NCBI GenBank assembly: GCA_029204225.1
Contig: CM055114.1
Span: forward strand, 16,387,502-16,451,501
Length of the DNA stretch: 64,000 nucleotides
Origin: Diphasiastrum complanatum
Lineage: Eukaryota > Streptophyta > Lycopodiopsida > Lycopodiales > Lycopodiaceae
Direction of reading: 5' to 3'
Notes under the pieces: model-generated
What the model was told of the DNA's origin: nothing
Seen by the model: the letters and a program-made list of their open reading frames with translations, nothing else
Databases searched by the model: none
Made by a program: the position numbers and the translations under genes
Shown: piece after piece, positions 31,830-43,151 of the stretch
Position numbering within the stretch: the first letter of the stretch is position 1
Layout: every line of letters begins with the position of its first letter

Positions 31830-32461
31830 ATGTATGTGAGATAGAGAATCTTGATTAAAACGATACCGTAAGCTTAGAGAGGAATTTTTACGTAGACAAA
31901 GTGCGGGTACGAGTCAAAGGAATCTCGACGAGATCACTGCCCAGCTTCTCGAACTCTTACTTAGTTTCGGTATGGAGAGTCCTAATGCACGTTTCACTCC
32001 CATTTCTAAAATCAAGTATGATTATTTCAAGGAAACTACTTCAAATGATGTAGATAGCTATGTCTCGCAATTCGGGTCAATTGCTAATGCAAATAACAAA
32101 GGAAATAACATAGATAAACTACGAATATTTCTCGGTCTATTGAGAAAGCAAGCATGAATATGGTATAGTCAAGTTGAACCAACCTGTGTAGGAACCTGGT
32201 TACTACTGAAAGATGCGTTTCTTTAAAGAATTCTAGATTTATAACTGATTCTTCAGAGAAATCAGTTATAAATCTAGAATTCTTGGATGTTTGAACAATG
32301 TTCAGAAGAAAACTAAAGAATCATTTTGAAAATATACACGAAAAATCAAGAATCTTATAGGAAAACTAACCAGTGTATATCCCGTTGATATGCAGATCGA
32401 ATGGTTTTTGGCTGGTTTACCACCAAAGATTGATCGATATTGCAAACAAGGGACTTCCTTA
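31830..32461 (+). pseudogene. Gypsy gag fragment, second copy
   Basis: Colinear with 880-1500. The frame 31972-32157 encodes ARFTPISKIKYDYFKETTSN and DVDSYVSQFGS, more intact than the first copy at this point. A stop follows, then WYSQVEPTCVGTWLLLKDAF, the hairpin insertion at 32226-32284, and the gag end (EWFLAGLPPKIDRYC) up to about 32445. The similarity stops at about 32461, where unrelated GC-rich DNA begins. Confidence 0.85.
32226..32284. repeat. Perfect 25-bp inverted repeat with 9-nt loop
   Basis: Arms 32226-32250 and 32260-32284 are exact reverse complements, with loop CTTCAGAGA. Only the right arm has a counterpart in the first Gypsy copy (about 1297-1322), so the left arm was created by a templated inverted duplication. 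Confidence 0.97.
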
Positions 32462-33678
32462 TAGGCCACTTTCCCAATCAGAGATAAATCTTCTACAGCG
32501 TCTGGTGCAGATTTATAGCCAAACACTCAGCAGCTACCAGGTGGAGTTCAATAAGTATCGGGCAAGCGCAACGAAAGAGCTCGCCCAGGCCAAGCAAGCC
32601 CTGAAGGCATGCCAGAAATACATGGAAACGAAGGCCCAGCCCACCCCCGTGGTAATTCCACCGGCACCTAATTTTGACGCTACACAGGCTAGTACCAGCC
32701 AAGATCAGAGGCAGGCAGCAGGGGGATTTCAACCAGATCAAGGGTCCGAAGGCCAAGACCAAGGGCAGACAGATGCGGCCGCTGAGATGCGTGACCAGAG
32801 CCAAGGCGCAACCACCAGCCAGGGCCAAGCAACCTCATCCAAAGGGTCACGAACAATATCTGCCAGTCGGGCCTTGCGAAGATCAAAATCCGTGGAGGAG
32901 AACATCAATGAATTTTTATCCAAATATCCCCATGAGTCATCAAGAGGCGGCTGGCAGATATCATTCTCAGCTCAGACCATCAAGAGAAAAGAACTGCAAG
33001 CCTTACCCGCCCTCCAACCACAACCGGAGTGGCGACAGCAATTATTTGAGAGAGACCCGGCGGCCATCAGGGCTTATGTGACGCAACAGTTACGGATGAA
33101 CGCGCATTTTCTGCCATGTCCAACAAGATCCAAATGGGCGGAATGCGACACTCATTTCAACTGGCCAATCATCAAATTCGAATATGGGTGGACAACGAAT
33201 GTAGACACCAGAAGGGCTCTCTCCGCATTCGCCAATCACTACATCAATTGTCCCGATCCCACAGTCCGCGCGGCAGCCACTTACACCCGGGACTTGGAAT
33301 ATCTAATGGGCATTGAAACAAAATGGGACGATTTCCTTTCCTCCATATTTTTTTGACCAAATAAGGCGCTCGCTTCCGACAAAGTCGAAGACCAGCTGCC
33401 AGTCACTCACGTATATTACTGAGCTACATTCCTTGGAGATCCCTGGACGAAACGATTCCAAGCATGGGTGGATCAGGATTGGCTGACAGGATTTCACAAG
33501 TCCTTCCACACGCCAAAGGACTTGAAGAAACTGGACCGTCTCAACTTCATGGAAGACATTATGAGATATCTCATCCACCAGAGGCGGTCCAAGAGAACGC
33601 TCTACTAAACCGGCAGAGTGTCGAGGGACCGGCACTACTTCAGGCCGTGGGTCCTGTTGGGGGTATTCCCAACAAAGT
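32462..33678 (+). pseudogene. GC-rich unrecognised coding frame with three in-frame stops
   Basis: A single frame runs from the junction at 32462 to TAA at 33678. It is interrupted by TGA (33354), TGA (about 33419) and TAA (about 33605), yet protein-like text continues in the same frame after each. Each stop is one C-to-T change from CGA, CGA or CAA. The product would have an N-terminal helical region likely to form a coiled coil (NLLQRLVQIYSQTLSSYQVE; ATKELAQAKQALKACQKYM), a Gln/Pro-rich linker, and a basic RRSKSVEENINEFLS segment. A compact domain rich in Trp/Tyr follows (EWRQQLFERDPAAIRAYVTQ; WPIIKFEYGWTTN; DPWTKRFQAWVDQDWLTGF). Its G+C is well above its neighbours. AATAAA-type signals follow at 33682-33705. 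I do not recognise the family. The amino end is lost at the junction with gag; the first Met in frame after it is at about 32622. A capsid or gag protein of a retroelement or an old viral insertion is possible but unproven. Confidence 0.6.
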
Positions 33679-34740
33679 GTAAATAAATAAAATCCTCCAA
33701 TAAAATGTGTTGCAAGGGCATGGCATCCTGCGTGTATAAGCCCATGGCCCAATGAGCACGCAATTGAAGTTGTAAATAAAATAAACTTGACTTGGGCCTT
33801 GTAATCAAAATAAAACTAGAATCTTAATGTCATTTTTAAACTTAGAGATCACTTTTTAGAGTTGGGTCCAAATTGGGACTCACATGAATCTTGTGATTTC
33901 TCATGTACTTTCTGTGGACCCTTGGATCAAGTTGGGTCCAAGATGAATGTTTAGGATCATTGTGAATATTAGACAATAAGATTGAGGGGCAAGGGCCTTC
34001 CCCATTTTATAAAAATACACCATTTGTACACTATTTCCATGCTTAATGAGAAGGAGAAAACTCTACCATTTTTGGAAGAGAAGCATCCTCATTTGCTATT
34101 CACTACTTGCTATTGCTCTTGGTTGTGTTTTCTCTTGCTTTCTATTTCCATGTTTATTGTTTGCCAATAGTGAATGTTTTTCCATTAGCAAGCATAAGGA
34201 GCATTTGAGCTAACCTCCACCCTCACTCTCTTTCTCTCTCTTTCTCTTCTCTTCTCAATCTCTTCTTCTCCATTCCTTTCCTTCAACCAAACTATGATGA
34301 ATGTTAGTGTAGAGGAGTAGAGTTAAAGAGGAGTAGTATAGTGGTGAGTAGAGTTAAGGGAGAAAGTAGGAAATTAACTAAAAGTAGCATCTATGCATAG
34401 TTAGGCACCTATCCAGTGATCTAACCTTTGTTGACAGGTGGAAGGGCTATGCGACGAGAGATCTTCGACCCCACATGGACCTCTTAATCATAGCCTCTCT
34501 AGTACTATTGGATGAGTGATTCATCACCCCTTACTTTTGATTGGACCCTTCTAAGAAATATCTCACTTACGATTGGACCCTTTGAGTTTTGCCAACACTT
34601 TGACTTGATCACTAATCAAATTACAGCTATACATGTGTCACAAGCCTAACTAGCTCGAGTTTGCATCACAATCTACTTTTGGCCAATTGAGGCTTTGCAT
34701 GTGGAATTGATCATTTTGCCCTCTATGCCAATTTTGGCTC
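33679..34740. other. Non-coding, LTR-like region
   Basis: Several AATAAA signals are at 33682-33780. A TATA-like ATTTTATAAAAAT is at about 34004-34016, and a long pyrimidine tract (CTCTTTCTCTC type) at about 34205-34285. This resembles an LTR or 3' flank, but no partner copy is in the window. No gene is seen. Confidence 0.4.
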
Positions 34741-35990
34741 TATCAAAGTCCTACACCAAGATGCTTGACATAAAAACTTTATCAAATCCCTAAAGTCAAG
34801 ATAGATAGTTTTTGTAATTTTCACAATGCCAAACATTGCGATGTGCTTTTTCTGAAATAAGAGCATGGACCGCTGATGAAGGTGGAGTGATTTTGTATCA
34901 TCCAATCATTGCACTTTGCCAATCTGAATAGATAAAACAAGAAATTCCAACAACATTACTACATTTTGGCCATACACTAGTTGAAATGGCATTTGGTTGG
35001 TGTTGCCTTTGTATGCAATTTTGAAAGCCCACAGAGCATTGTGTAGCTTTTGCTCCCAATTCGATCTGCTTGCTTCCACAATCTTTGTCAAAATGCTGCA
35101 CATAATCTTATTAGAAGATTCGGATTGGCCATTGCCTCTTGGGTAATAAGGCATGTTGAAACAATGGATCATGAATAACTCTTCAAATAAGACCTTGATG
35201 GTCTCGTTAGCAAAGCGAGTTCCTTGATCACTAACTAGCTCAACTGGGCATACAAAGTGCACAATGATATTCTTGTAGAGGAATAGAGTGATGGATCTAG
35301 CATCTGCTACATGTACTACTTTGGCTTCGACACATTTCATGAGATAATCTGTAGCCACGATAATGTATTGAACTGGATACTGTGAGCGATCGAGTGAATG
35401 GGTTAGATATAATCAAGTCTTCATTTATCAAATGGCGCTTGAGCCAATACATGATGTAAAAGTTCATAAATCACCTTTGTTGGTCTACGTGCCCTATGAC
35501 ATACATTACATTGTTTGATGTACACTTCAATATCCTTGTGTATTGTTGGCCACCAATAGCTAGATTGTAGGATCTTGCGTACGGTAACATCAACAAAAAA
35601 GTGTCCACCTCCCATTGCCTCATGTGAGAGGGACATTGTCTGACTTGTTTCTTGAGGCAAGATACATCGTCAAAGGATATTATTTGCCCCTCTTCGATAC
35701 ATCTGCCCGACAATCAGCTGATATGGTCTAGCTTTAAGGACAAGCCTTTGATGTTGCACCTTGGATAGTGACCAATAAGTTTGGCCTTACATTAAGTATT
35801 CAACTATGTCCATGACCCAATCTGGGTACAACATCTATGTAAAATCAAGTTGCATCTGGTAACGCATCATCATATTGAAGATTCGTTTGTGTCAATTTGA
35901 TTCAGGCTACATGATCTGCCATGTAATGTTGCTTGCCCTTGCGTACCACTACCCATATTTCAAAGCTTGTAAAACGAGTTAGGATCTCTG
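34741..35990 (-). pseudogene. Gypsy integrase fragment (element 4)
   Basis: Read from 35990 down: decayed RNase H/integrase linker, the zinc-binding region with SHEAMGGGHFFVDVTVRKIL and IKQCNVCHRARRPTK (35660-35421), then the catalytic core (35358-34906) with VELVSDQGTRFANE, YYPRGNGQSESSNKIM and WEQKLHNALWAFK. Asp and Glu positions of the core are present (SDQGT, GQSES). A frame break lies at about 35360-35420. This is the closest relative in the window to the integrase fragment at 20350 and to Gypsy element 2. Confidence 0.88.
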
Positions 35991-36934
35991 AAAATGAATC
36001 TCTTCATGCTACAAAAGTTGATCAAGATAAAAAATACATTTAAGGACACATCATATCACATGACTTTTGATTGTGGAAGTTTTGTGTGTGTAGATTTTGC
36101 AATCTAGATAGGAAAAATGATTGAACACCAAAAATGCCTTCTTTGCCATCTAAATTTTACATTCAAAAAGTTTGAGTAAGTTTAACTTTTCTTTAATATA
36201 TCTCCCAATAGCTTGACTATGTCCTTAGAAGAGAATATCAAATATGTTCCAAGCTTATGTATTGTGTTTTGCTTTGCTTTGCTTGCGGTACACAATTGTA
36301 CTTGTTAGATTTTTTGCAAAAAATATAATGGATCAATAAGTTTTCATTAATAATATTTGATCTTTATCTAATTATAATTTTGTGAGCATGTTTTCTTTGG
36401 AGACTATATGCAAAATGTCTTCCATATTGGATGAAGAAATGGTCGAATTTTTAGATATGCATTTTGAAGACTACTTTTTTGATGGTTTGCGAGATCGAAA
36501 ATTGTGAATACTAAGAAACAATTATTCAGAGATATTAATCATGAAAATTGTGAATTTGGATAGTGAATATTGATCATGAAATTTATGAATACATATTGTG
36601 AATACTGATTTGAAATTGTGAATACTGAAAAACAAATATTCTGAGATATTGATCTTGAATATTGTGAATACTGTTCATGAATATTGTGAATACTGATCAT
36701 GTATATTGTGAATACAAATTGTGAATATTGATCATGAATACTCTTGAATAATGATTGTTAAATTTTGTCTATACAAATCAAATATGTTATGAATATTATT
36801 TGAATATATAATATATAGTAATCAAATATCAAAAATAGTGATTATGATTATGTTGTCTAATACAAAGACATAATAATCATCAACAAATATTATCATATCA
36901 ACATGTGAATTTAATGACAAGCTAGTATGAAAAA
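35991..36934. other. AT-rich non-coding DNA
   Basis: No gene is seen. The stretch contains the degenerate minisatellite at 36500-36760 and ends where an LTR of the element A family begins. Confidence 0.5.
36500..36760. repeat. Degenerate minisatellite of GAATATTGTGAATACTGATC type
   Basis: About eight imperfect copies of a unit near 20 bp (ATTGTGAATACTGATCATGA and variants) occur in tandem with variable spacing. The unit is AT-rich, and no coding role is likely. Confidence 0.8.
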
Positions 36935-37546
36935 TTCAACTAGTTTAGTTGAGTTATTTTGGCAATTTTGAGTCCAACTTGGAATTTCAACGTAGAGAGA
37001 GATTTTTTTAATGTCAATAAAGGTCTAAATAGTGTTTGTATTATTTTTGGCAAGTAGATATGTTGATAAAGTCGGATTTAGACCTACTCTAATTGGCTAA
37101 TATAGATACATTGCACTTAGTCACTTAAAAGTAGGTTATTAGTAAAGTACCTAGAAGTTGTCATTTTGGGAAAAAAAATTAGGGCAAGTGGCCAAGTGAC
37201 ATTATGGCTATTATAGATAGCTGAACCAACATGGAGAACTAATCTTGATGTTCTCATTTTATGTGGAGAACTTTTTTCTTTTGATTCTATATGTCCATCT
37301 CTTTCATATTTCTCATGATATCTTGAGTTATAGTGTATAGAATGTGAATTTTCAACAATAAAACCTTGCTAAGGCGGTACCCAACTAGCAAGAATACTAA
37401 ACTAGATCCTATTTTAACACCAAAAAGGAGATGAAATTAATAGATTGTGACTAACTAAGCATAGAACCAATAAAATGCATGCCACGAAAGTGACAATTTG
37501 GAGCTAGGTCAAGAGCATCAAAGGAGAGTCAATTGAAAAAGATATT

Positions 37547-38419
37547 ATGGATATGTTTTTGCAGGTTATTGAAGACTCAAGTAAGCTCAAAGGAGAAGCA
37601 AGGAAGTGTTTCTCAAGTTTACTTTACTTGTTCTATCTCATGTGTGAGCAATTTCATGTGGATGTGTGCAAATTGTCAAGATATGGTAAAACTAGCTACA
37701 TTGGTGAGCATCATTTTGATGTTGGAGTTGCACTAGCATTCTTGGCTGGTTTTGCTGATGGAAATAAAGCTATTGGAGGCTCATTATATCGCTCATTCAT
37801 GGTCAACTCATCAAGGTATGATGGTATCTTGAGGCAAGATGGAGATGGAGGCTCAATCATGGAGTTTTATGATGGATACTTCTTGAGTTCTAGAGATTTT
37901 GGCATATTGTATGAGGGATCATCACCTAACTTGTGTGGATTTTCGGATGTAGACTTTGTTGGAGATCAAGTGGATAGGAGATCCACAAATGCACATAGTA
38001 TTTTCATAGGTGGCCCGAGCTATATCATGGATGTCAAAGAAACAAGCCACTATCTCATTGTCATCTTAGTGAGGTCGAGTACAACAGCACTTACTCATTG
38101 CACAAAACAGATGGTATGGATCAAAAGGATGATCAAGGATCTTCACTTGCTAGATTTTTCAGAGAGCCCAATCATCTTTTGTGACAACCTATCAGCCCAA
38201 AAGTTGAAAATCAATCGCTAGAAGCATTTTGAGGTGGCATATCACTTTGTGAGGGAGCAAGTCATGGCAAAGAAGGTGGAGCTTCAACACGTTTCTTCAA
38301 GGGAATGTGTGGCTGATACCTTCACCAAAGCATTGAGAAAACACTTGTTTATGAAGCATAGGACTTCACTTGAAGTATTCTCAAATTTTATGCTAAAAGT
38401 AGTTGAAGAGGGAGTGTGA
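37547..38419 (+). pseudogene. Element B pol remnant: shared module plus RNase H
   Basis: The frame 37547-38221 encodes the module shared with element A (EQFHVDVCKLSRYGKTSYIG; ALAFLAGFADGNKAIGGSL). It then runs straight into Copia RNase H: SPNLCGFSDVDFVGDQVDRR, ITSCTKQ-like TALTHCTKQMVWIKRMI and IIFCDNLSAQKL. A single TAG at 38219-38221 separates it from 38222-38419, which continues in frame (KHFEVAYHFVREQV; SRECVADTFTKAL; VVEEGV) up to the LTR. In canonical RNase H the motif is YSDADWAGD; here it is FSDVDFVGD, with the acidic residues kept. There is no IRES-like or separate start evidence; the 5' end is an old deletion. Confidence 0.8.
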
Positions 38420-39068
38420 GAGATTTCAACTAGTTTAGTCAAATTTGATCATATTTGTTCATTTGGCAATTGAGGCCAATTTTCATTTAGACTTAGAGAT
38501 TGTCATTTCAAAGTTATTTTAGTTCAAATGTTTTTGAATTACCACTTTTATAAAGTGAGGGAAATAGTAGGAGGTCGAGTTTGGTAGATTCAAATCTGAA
38601 TGTTGGAGACATTGAATCTAGTCCACATTATTGGTAGGATTTTTTATATGGAGGGAAACCAAGATCATAAATGAGAATGGATCTATTATATATGGCTGTA
38701 CACATGTGGGAAGATAAGATTTCTCTCTCGCTCTCTCATCTCATTTCATGCTTATACATGAGTTCTCTTGGGTTCATCTATCTATTGGTGCACTATATTG
38801 GTGATATCTTGCAATCTTATGTGTAGAATACTCATATTATGTTATATTCGGATCCACACATGTGAAATACAGTAGCGTACTATTTCTTTATGGACAGCAA
38901 CTTCATTGCATCTTATGGTTGATGTTTGATCAAGTTCTTACTGAGTTTGTATCTCTTTCATTAAGTAGATGCTGATTTTTCTATGTCGCAAATGTGTAGA
39001 TTGTGTTGACTTTCATACCAAAGATCAAGAGGACAAATTTGGATCTTAGTGATGTATATTTCTTCACA
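38415..39068 (+). repeat. 3' LTR of element B
   Basis: Same length class and ends as the LTRs of element A but clearly more diverged, so an older insertion. It contains CACACATGTG at 38855-38864 in the position of the CACACGTGTG palindrome. Confidence 0.9.
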
Positions 39069-41455
39069 CCACATATCCCACTTATTTTCAAAATCCCAAA
39101 TCTATATTGCAATGCTAATCATTTATCGTGTTACTTGAATTTAAGATCATCATAGAAAACACATAATTACATTGTGACAGTAAATAGTAAACATGTAACC
39201 AAGAAAGAGTGGGCTGACCAAAAGTGACTTGTGGACTTATGATCTCTATTACTAACAATGTCACTAGGTAGACCATACAACCGAAATAATTTTTCAACAA
39301 AGATCTGGGCTAATTCAGAAGCCTTTATAGTTGACTTGACTGGTATGAATGCAGCTAACTTAATTAATCGATCCACTACAACCCAAATAGAATCATTTTG
39401 TTGTTGGGTCTTTGGAAGTCCAACTACAAAATCCATAGATATGTTTTCCCATTTCTTATATGGGATATCTAACAGATGCAACAAACCACTAGCCTTATGG
39501 CTTTCAGCCTTTGCTAGTTGACAGGGTTTGCATTTAACAACATATGACTCGACATATGGCACGAGCTTTGGCCAATAAAATTTCCTCTCAACCAAGTCCA
39601 GAGTCCTGTGTATACCGAGATGTCTTGCACAGGGTATGTCATGACATTCAAACAAAATCTTACGTTTGAGCTCATCATCACCAGGTACATAAACTTTCTC
39701 ATTCCTTAATACTAATCCATCTCGAATGGTGAACTTTTCCACAATCTTCTTATCTTTCTTAGTTAGTTGAGTCCCCTGTGTTTCTGACTCAACATTGTCC
39801 ACATTTCTTTCGGTTTGAACAATGTTTCAAATGTGACCAAAATGGGAATCTAATTCATATTTTTCTCTCAGCAAAAGATGTAGGTCCGTAGAAATCTGGG
39901 TGAATGACAACTCGCTCAATTCACCGATCCGACTAAGAGCATTTGCAACTTGATTAGAGTTGTCTCTTATGTAACAGATTTCATGATCAAATTCTTGCAT
40001 CAATTCAGCCCAACGAGTTTTTCTCCTCCGAAGATCATGTAATACTTAAGAGGCTGGTGATCCGTATACACTACAAACTTACTACCATACAAGTAGTTGT
40101 TCAAGTGCATGGATTACAACAAACAATTCCTTTTCCTGCGTAGTATAACGCAATTGAGGACCAATGAATGTTTTGCTCTCAAACGCTAGTGGCCTATCCA
40201 TTTGTAACAGAACCGCTCCAACTACAACATCACTTGCGTCTGTTCTCACAACGTAAGGTAAATTTGGATTTGCAATTTTTAACACGGGAGCTGAAACAAT
40301 CATTGTTTTAAGTTCTTCAAAACATTGATTCAATTCCTTGTTCCAACGGACTAGGTTGATTCCTCTTTTTCTTTTTATTAACAAACTCTTTTGTTAGATT
40401 ATTAATCCTCAATAAATCTCTTGAAGAAAAGTGTAACACGTAAGAATGACTTTACTTGCCTCACAGTTCCCAGAATTGGCCACCCAATCACAATCTTGAT
40501 TTTATCCTCGTCAATCTTGATCCCATTTACTTTGATCTTATGACCGAGATAAAGCAACTGTTGCTTAAAGAATTCACACTTGGACTCTTTAGCATAGAGT
40601 AACTCCCAACTGAGTTTCATCAAGACGATTTTTAAGTGTTCTACATGTTTCACCAAGGATTTACTATAAACGAGAATGTCGTCTAAGAATACAACCACAA
40701 AGTTTCCCAAATATGGAAGAAATAAATCGTCCATCATTTGTTGGAACATTGTTGGAGTATTTGTTAATCCAAATGGCAACACTAAGAATTCATAATAACC
40801 AAATCTGGAACAAAATCCTGTCTTTTGGACATCTTCTTAATAAAATTATGAGTTGAACCACTGTCCAATAAAATACTCACTTCTTGATCTTTAATTGTGC
40901 CAATTAAACAAAAAAGTTCATTAGGCAAGAAAGAAGTAGTACTCAAAGAACATTCACACTCACAATCAGTCATGATAATTTTCAAAGTCTTACCATTGCC
41001 TCCTGGGATCTCAATCATGTGAGCAGACATTTTCTTCCTTTATGGACAAAATTTCATCATATGTCCAGGCTTCTTACAGACAAAACATAAGTTCTCTTTC
41101 TTAGCATTTTTTTGGGACATAGATTTCTTAAATCTCTTTCTCTTCAACTTCCTCGGCTTCGATGCTGCTTGATCTAATTCGTCAAAATATTTTGCTTGCT
41201 TCTTACCTTCTTACCCTTCTTGGTTCTCAAACTGCTTCTTGGATGCCACCATTGTGGAATCATATGCTTTCGCAATCCGAAACACATCCTCGAGGTTTTG
41301 AAGCACATTGCGCCTGCATTCGTTCTGATAGTCGGCTGGCAAACCTAGGACAAAACTGCCAAAGTGCCAACTTCGCATCGAATGATGGAACCCTATTCCA
41401 TAGTTCCATAAATTTTTGGATATAAGAGTCAAAGCGCCAAAGCCATGAGGTTAGG
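39069..41455 (-). pseudogene. Gypsy chromovirus-type element 5, gag to integrase, broken
   Basis: Read from 41455 down: gag end (41432-41211; LPADYQNECRRNVLQNLEDV), a zinc knuckle CFVCKKPGHMMKFC (about 41085-41045), and retropepsin with LLDSGSTHNFI (about 40875-40840). A deletion junction near 40800 joins protease directly to mid-RT (FGYYEFLVLPFGLTNTPTMF). RT continues with VFLDDILVYSKS (about 40700) and LYLGHKIKVNGIKID, then RNase H (40384-40082, VVRTDASDVVVGAVLLQ). Integrase (39802-39167) has the HHCC region (HLGIHRTLDLVERKFYWP; CKPCQLAKAESHK) and MDFVVGLPKTQQQ. Integrase is cut before its Glu motif. The order and motifs are those of plant chromoviruses, unlike the other Gypsy elements here. 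No LTRs are attached. Confidence 0.9.
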
Positions 41456-42293
41456 AGTGTGGAAAAAGTACAAAAAGGACCAAGACTGGATCCTAATTTG
41501 ATCCTCAAGAGGGATTGGATGTTAGATTTACTTGATCTATCAATCTACATAAGATTAAGATCAATCTAGATCAATTCTAGACACAAAATCCTAACAAGAA
41601 CAATCATTAATTGAAGGTAAGTGTACAATCTGGTTTCACACGTGTGAAACACTCTCTAAGTATGGACTCCAACCTGAAAATCAAGTACACATTGATAGAA
41701 CCTCAAAACAATCAAAACAAATGTAGACAAATGGAGAGAATCACTCAAAATTGCTTCCAAAACCAAGATTGGTGTCTCACAATGATTATGGCCAAATGTG
41801 GCTCTATATATACAATAAGTGGGAGCTCGTGGTACTGATCATCCCTCTGATCCCACATGTGTGAAGGTGCTTTGTCATATGATGATTCATCATGCAAAAC
41901 TGACACTTGGACAAAACCTTCTATTTTGAGCACTTTTGGTCCATTTTCCTTCTATATGGAGATCTACTTGCAAATCTTCTAGAATTCAAAATTCGCCTAC
42001 TTCAGCTTATTCCACACGTGTGAGATATCCTCTACACATGGGATATGACACCTAACCAAAATATTTGGCTCATGCAATCAATAGATTGATGCCATGTGTC
42101 ATATATCTAGAAAACTAGTTTTTGGCCTTTTTAGCCACTAGAACTTGAATTAAATCATATGTACAACCTATATGATTATGGTACATGACAAGTACACTAT
42201 TTTCACACGTGGGAACAGGCTCCACACATGTGTGTTTATCTATATACAAGATTTTTGGCCTCTACCAAGCTTATTTTTGCATTTTTCACACTC
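41456..42293 (-). repeat. Reverse-strand LTR inserted in Gypsy gag
   Basis: The segment is bounded by TGTGGAAAAAG (41456) and TTTTTCACA (42293), giving TG...CA ends. On the reverse strand it is preceded by a purine tract (TTGAGGAGGAG, about 42294-42305). It contains a TATA-like CTATATATA (about 41812-41820) and several CACACGTGTG-type palindromes, including TTTCACACGTGTGAAA at 41634-41649. It breaks off the gag of Gypsy element 5. I infer a Copia-type 3' LTR; its partner LTR is not in the window. Confidence 0.65.
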
Positions 42294-42655
42294 CTCCTCA
42301 AAAATCTAGCTTGGTAAATTTAGCTTGATGGAAAACATGATAATCTTGAACTTGACTCCATGGGCTGAATTGGTCTTTGCTGGTTCAAAAGGTGTGAAGA
42401 TCAGCCAATGAGCTTGATGTTGATCTGAAATCACCATATCCATGATAGTGCTTCTTTGATGTTGACATCTTTGATGAGCTTGAGAGCTTTGCACCATCCT
42501 AGCACCTCCAAAATTGATTCCTTCCAATTTTCATGTAGATGCTTGACCTTGAGGCTTGCTCCTTCACATGAGATATGCTCCTCTTTCCCTTGAAATGTGA
42601 GCCCCATGGGTTCAACCATGTTTCTTGAGTTTCTTTTTGGAAATATCGTGGTTCG
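42294..42655 (-). other. Internal remnant next to the reverse-strand LTR
   Basis: Reverse-strand frames of 70-75 codons exist here but match nothing I recognise. Position beside the purine tract suggests the 3' end of an internal region. Confidence 0.4.
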
Positions 42656-42926
42656 CACGTGCGAAAGAACGTCCTATCACACGTGTGGTACTTGTACGGT
42701 CAAATGTGAGAGCGACATGTGTCACCCTGTCACTTTAAACGTGCGGGATCTGTATGGGCAAATGCGAGAGCGACACGTGTTGTCGAACAAACGAATGAAC
42801 ACAAGACATGTGTACAGGTGTCATTTCACATGGTGTCACCTCACACGTGCCAGTGCCTGTAGTCCAATTGAAAGTAGACACGTGTCTTTTGACCGTTGAC
42901 CACACATGTGAAAATTTAGTATAAAT
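42656..42926 (+). promoter_or_regulatory. Candidate promoter: cluster of ACGTG palindromes and a TATA box
   Basis: Within 255 bp there are at least seven ACACGTGT-like sites: GCACGTGC (42656), CACACGTGTG (42678-42687), GACATGTGTC (about 42714), GACACGTGT (about 42772), CACACGTGC (about 42843), AGACACGTGTCT (about 42876-42887) and CACACATGTG (42901-42910). TATAAAT follows at 42920-42926. CACGTG cores are the known targets of plant bZIP and bHLH factors (G-box, ABRE). Part of the cluster comes from a roughly 63-bp tandem duplication (the GTCAAATGTGAGAGCGACAT and GGCAAATGCGAGAGCGACAC blocks). Confidence 0.6.
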
Positions 42927-43151
42927 GGCACAAAACCCGATTAATTTTTTATCTTTTTCATTCTCAAAATTCATGGCATATCGCTCTTGTGCGCACACAT
43001 TGTTATTCGTCTGTTTGCAACGATACCTACTTGCACACAAGCGCAATATTCGGTATCTACCTGCCGTACATATCCCTCTTGTGTGCGATCTTGAGAGTTA
43101 GTTTTGTTTCAGTTCTCCCTCATGCACAAGTGCGATATCTACATTATTTCC

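Larger units (their letters stand above)
36935..39068 (+). mobile_element. Copia-derived element B, relative of element A, internally deleted
   Basis: The left part (about 36935-37440) is a diverged LTR-like stretch beginning TTCAACTAGTTTAG, as in element A. From 37486 the sequence aligns with element A at about 18565. The 3' LTR is 38415-39068 (654 bp, TGTGAGAG to TTCTTCACA), preceded by the same GAAGAGGGAG tract. Most of gag, protease and the middle region is missing. Unlike A, this copy keeps a recognisable Copia RNase H. Confidence 0.85.

Noticed and set aside
32493-32923. Reverse-strand open frames opposite the GC-rich unknown frame
   Set aside because: High G+C removes stops on both strands. 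The forward frame is longer and shows coiled-coil and domain-like patterning, so the reverse ones are shadows.
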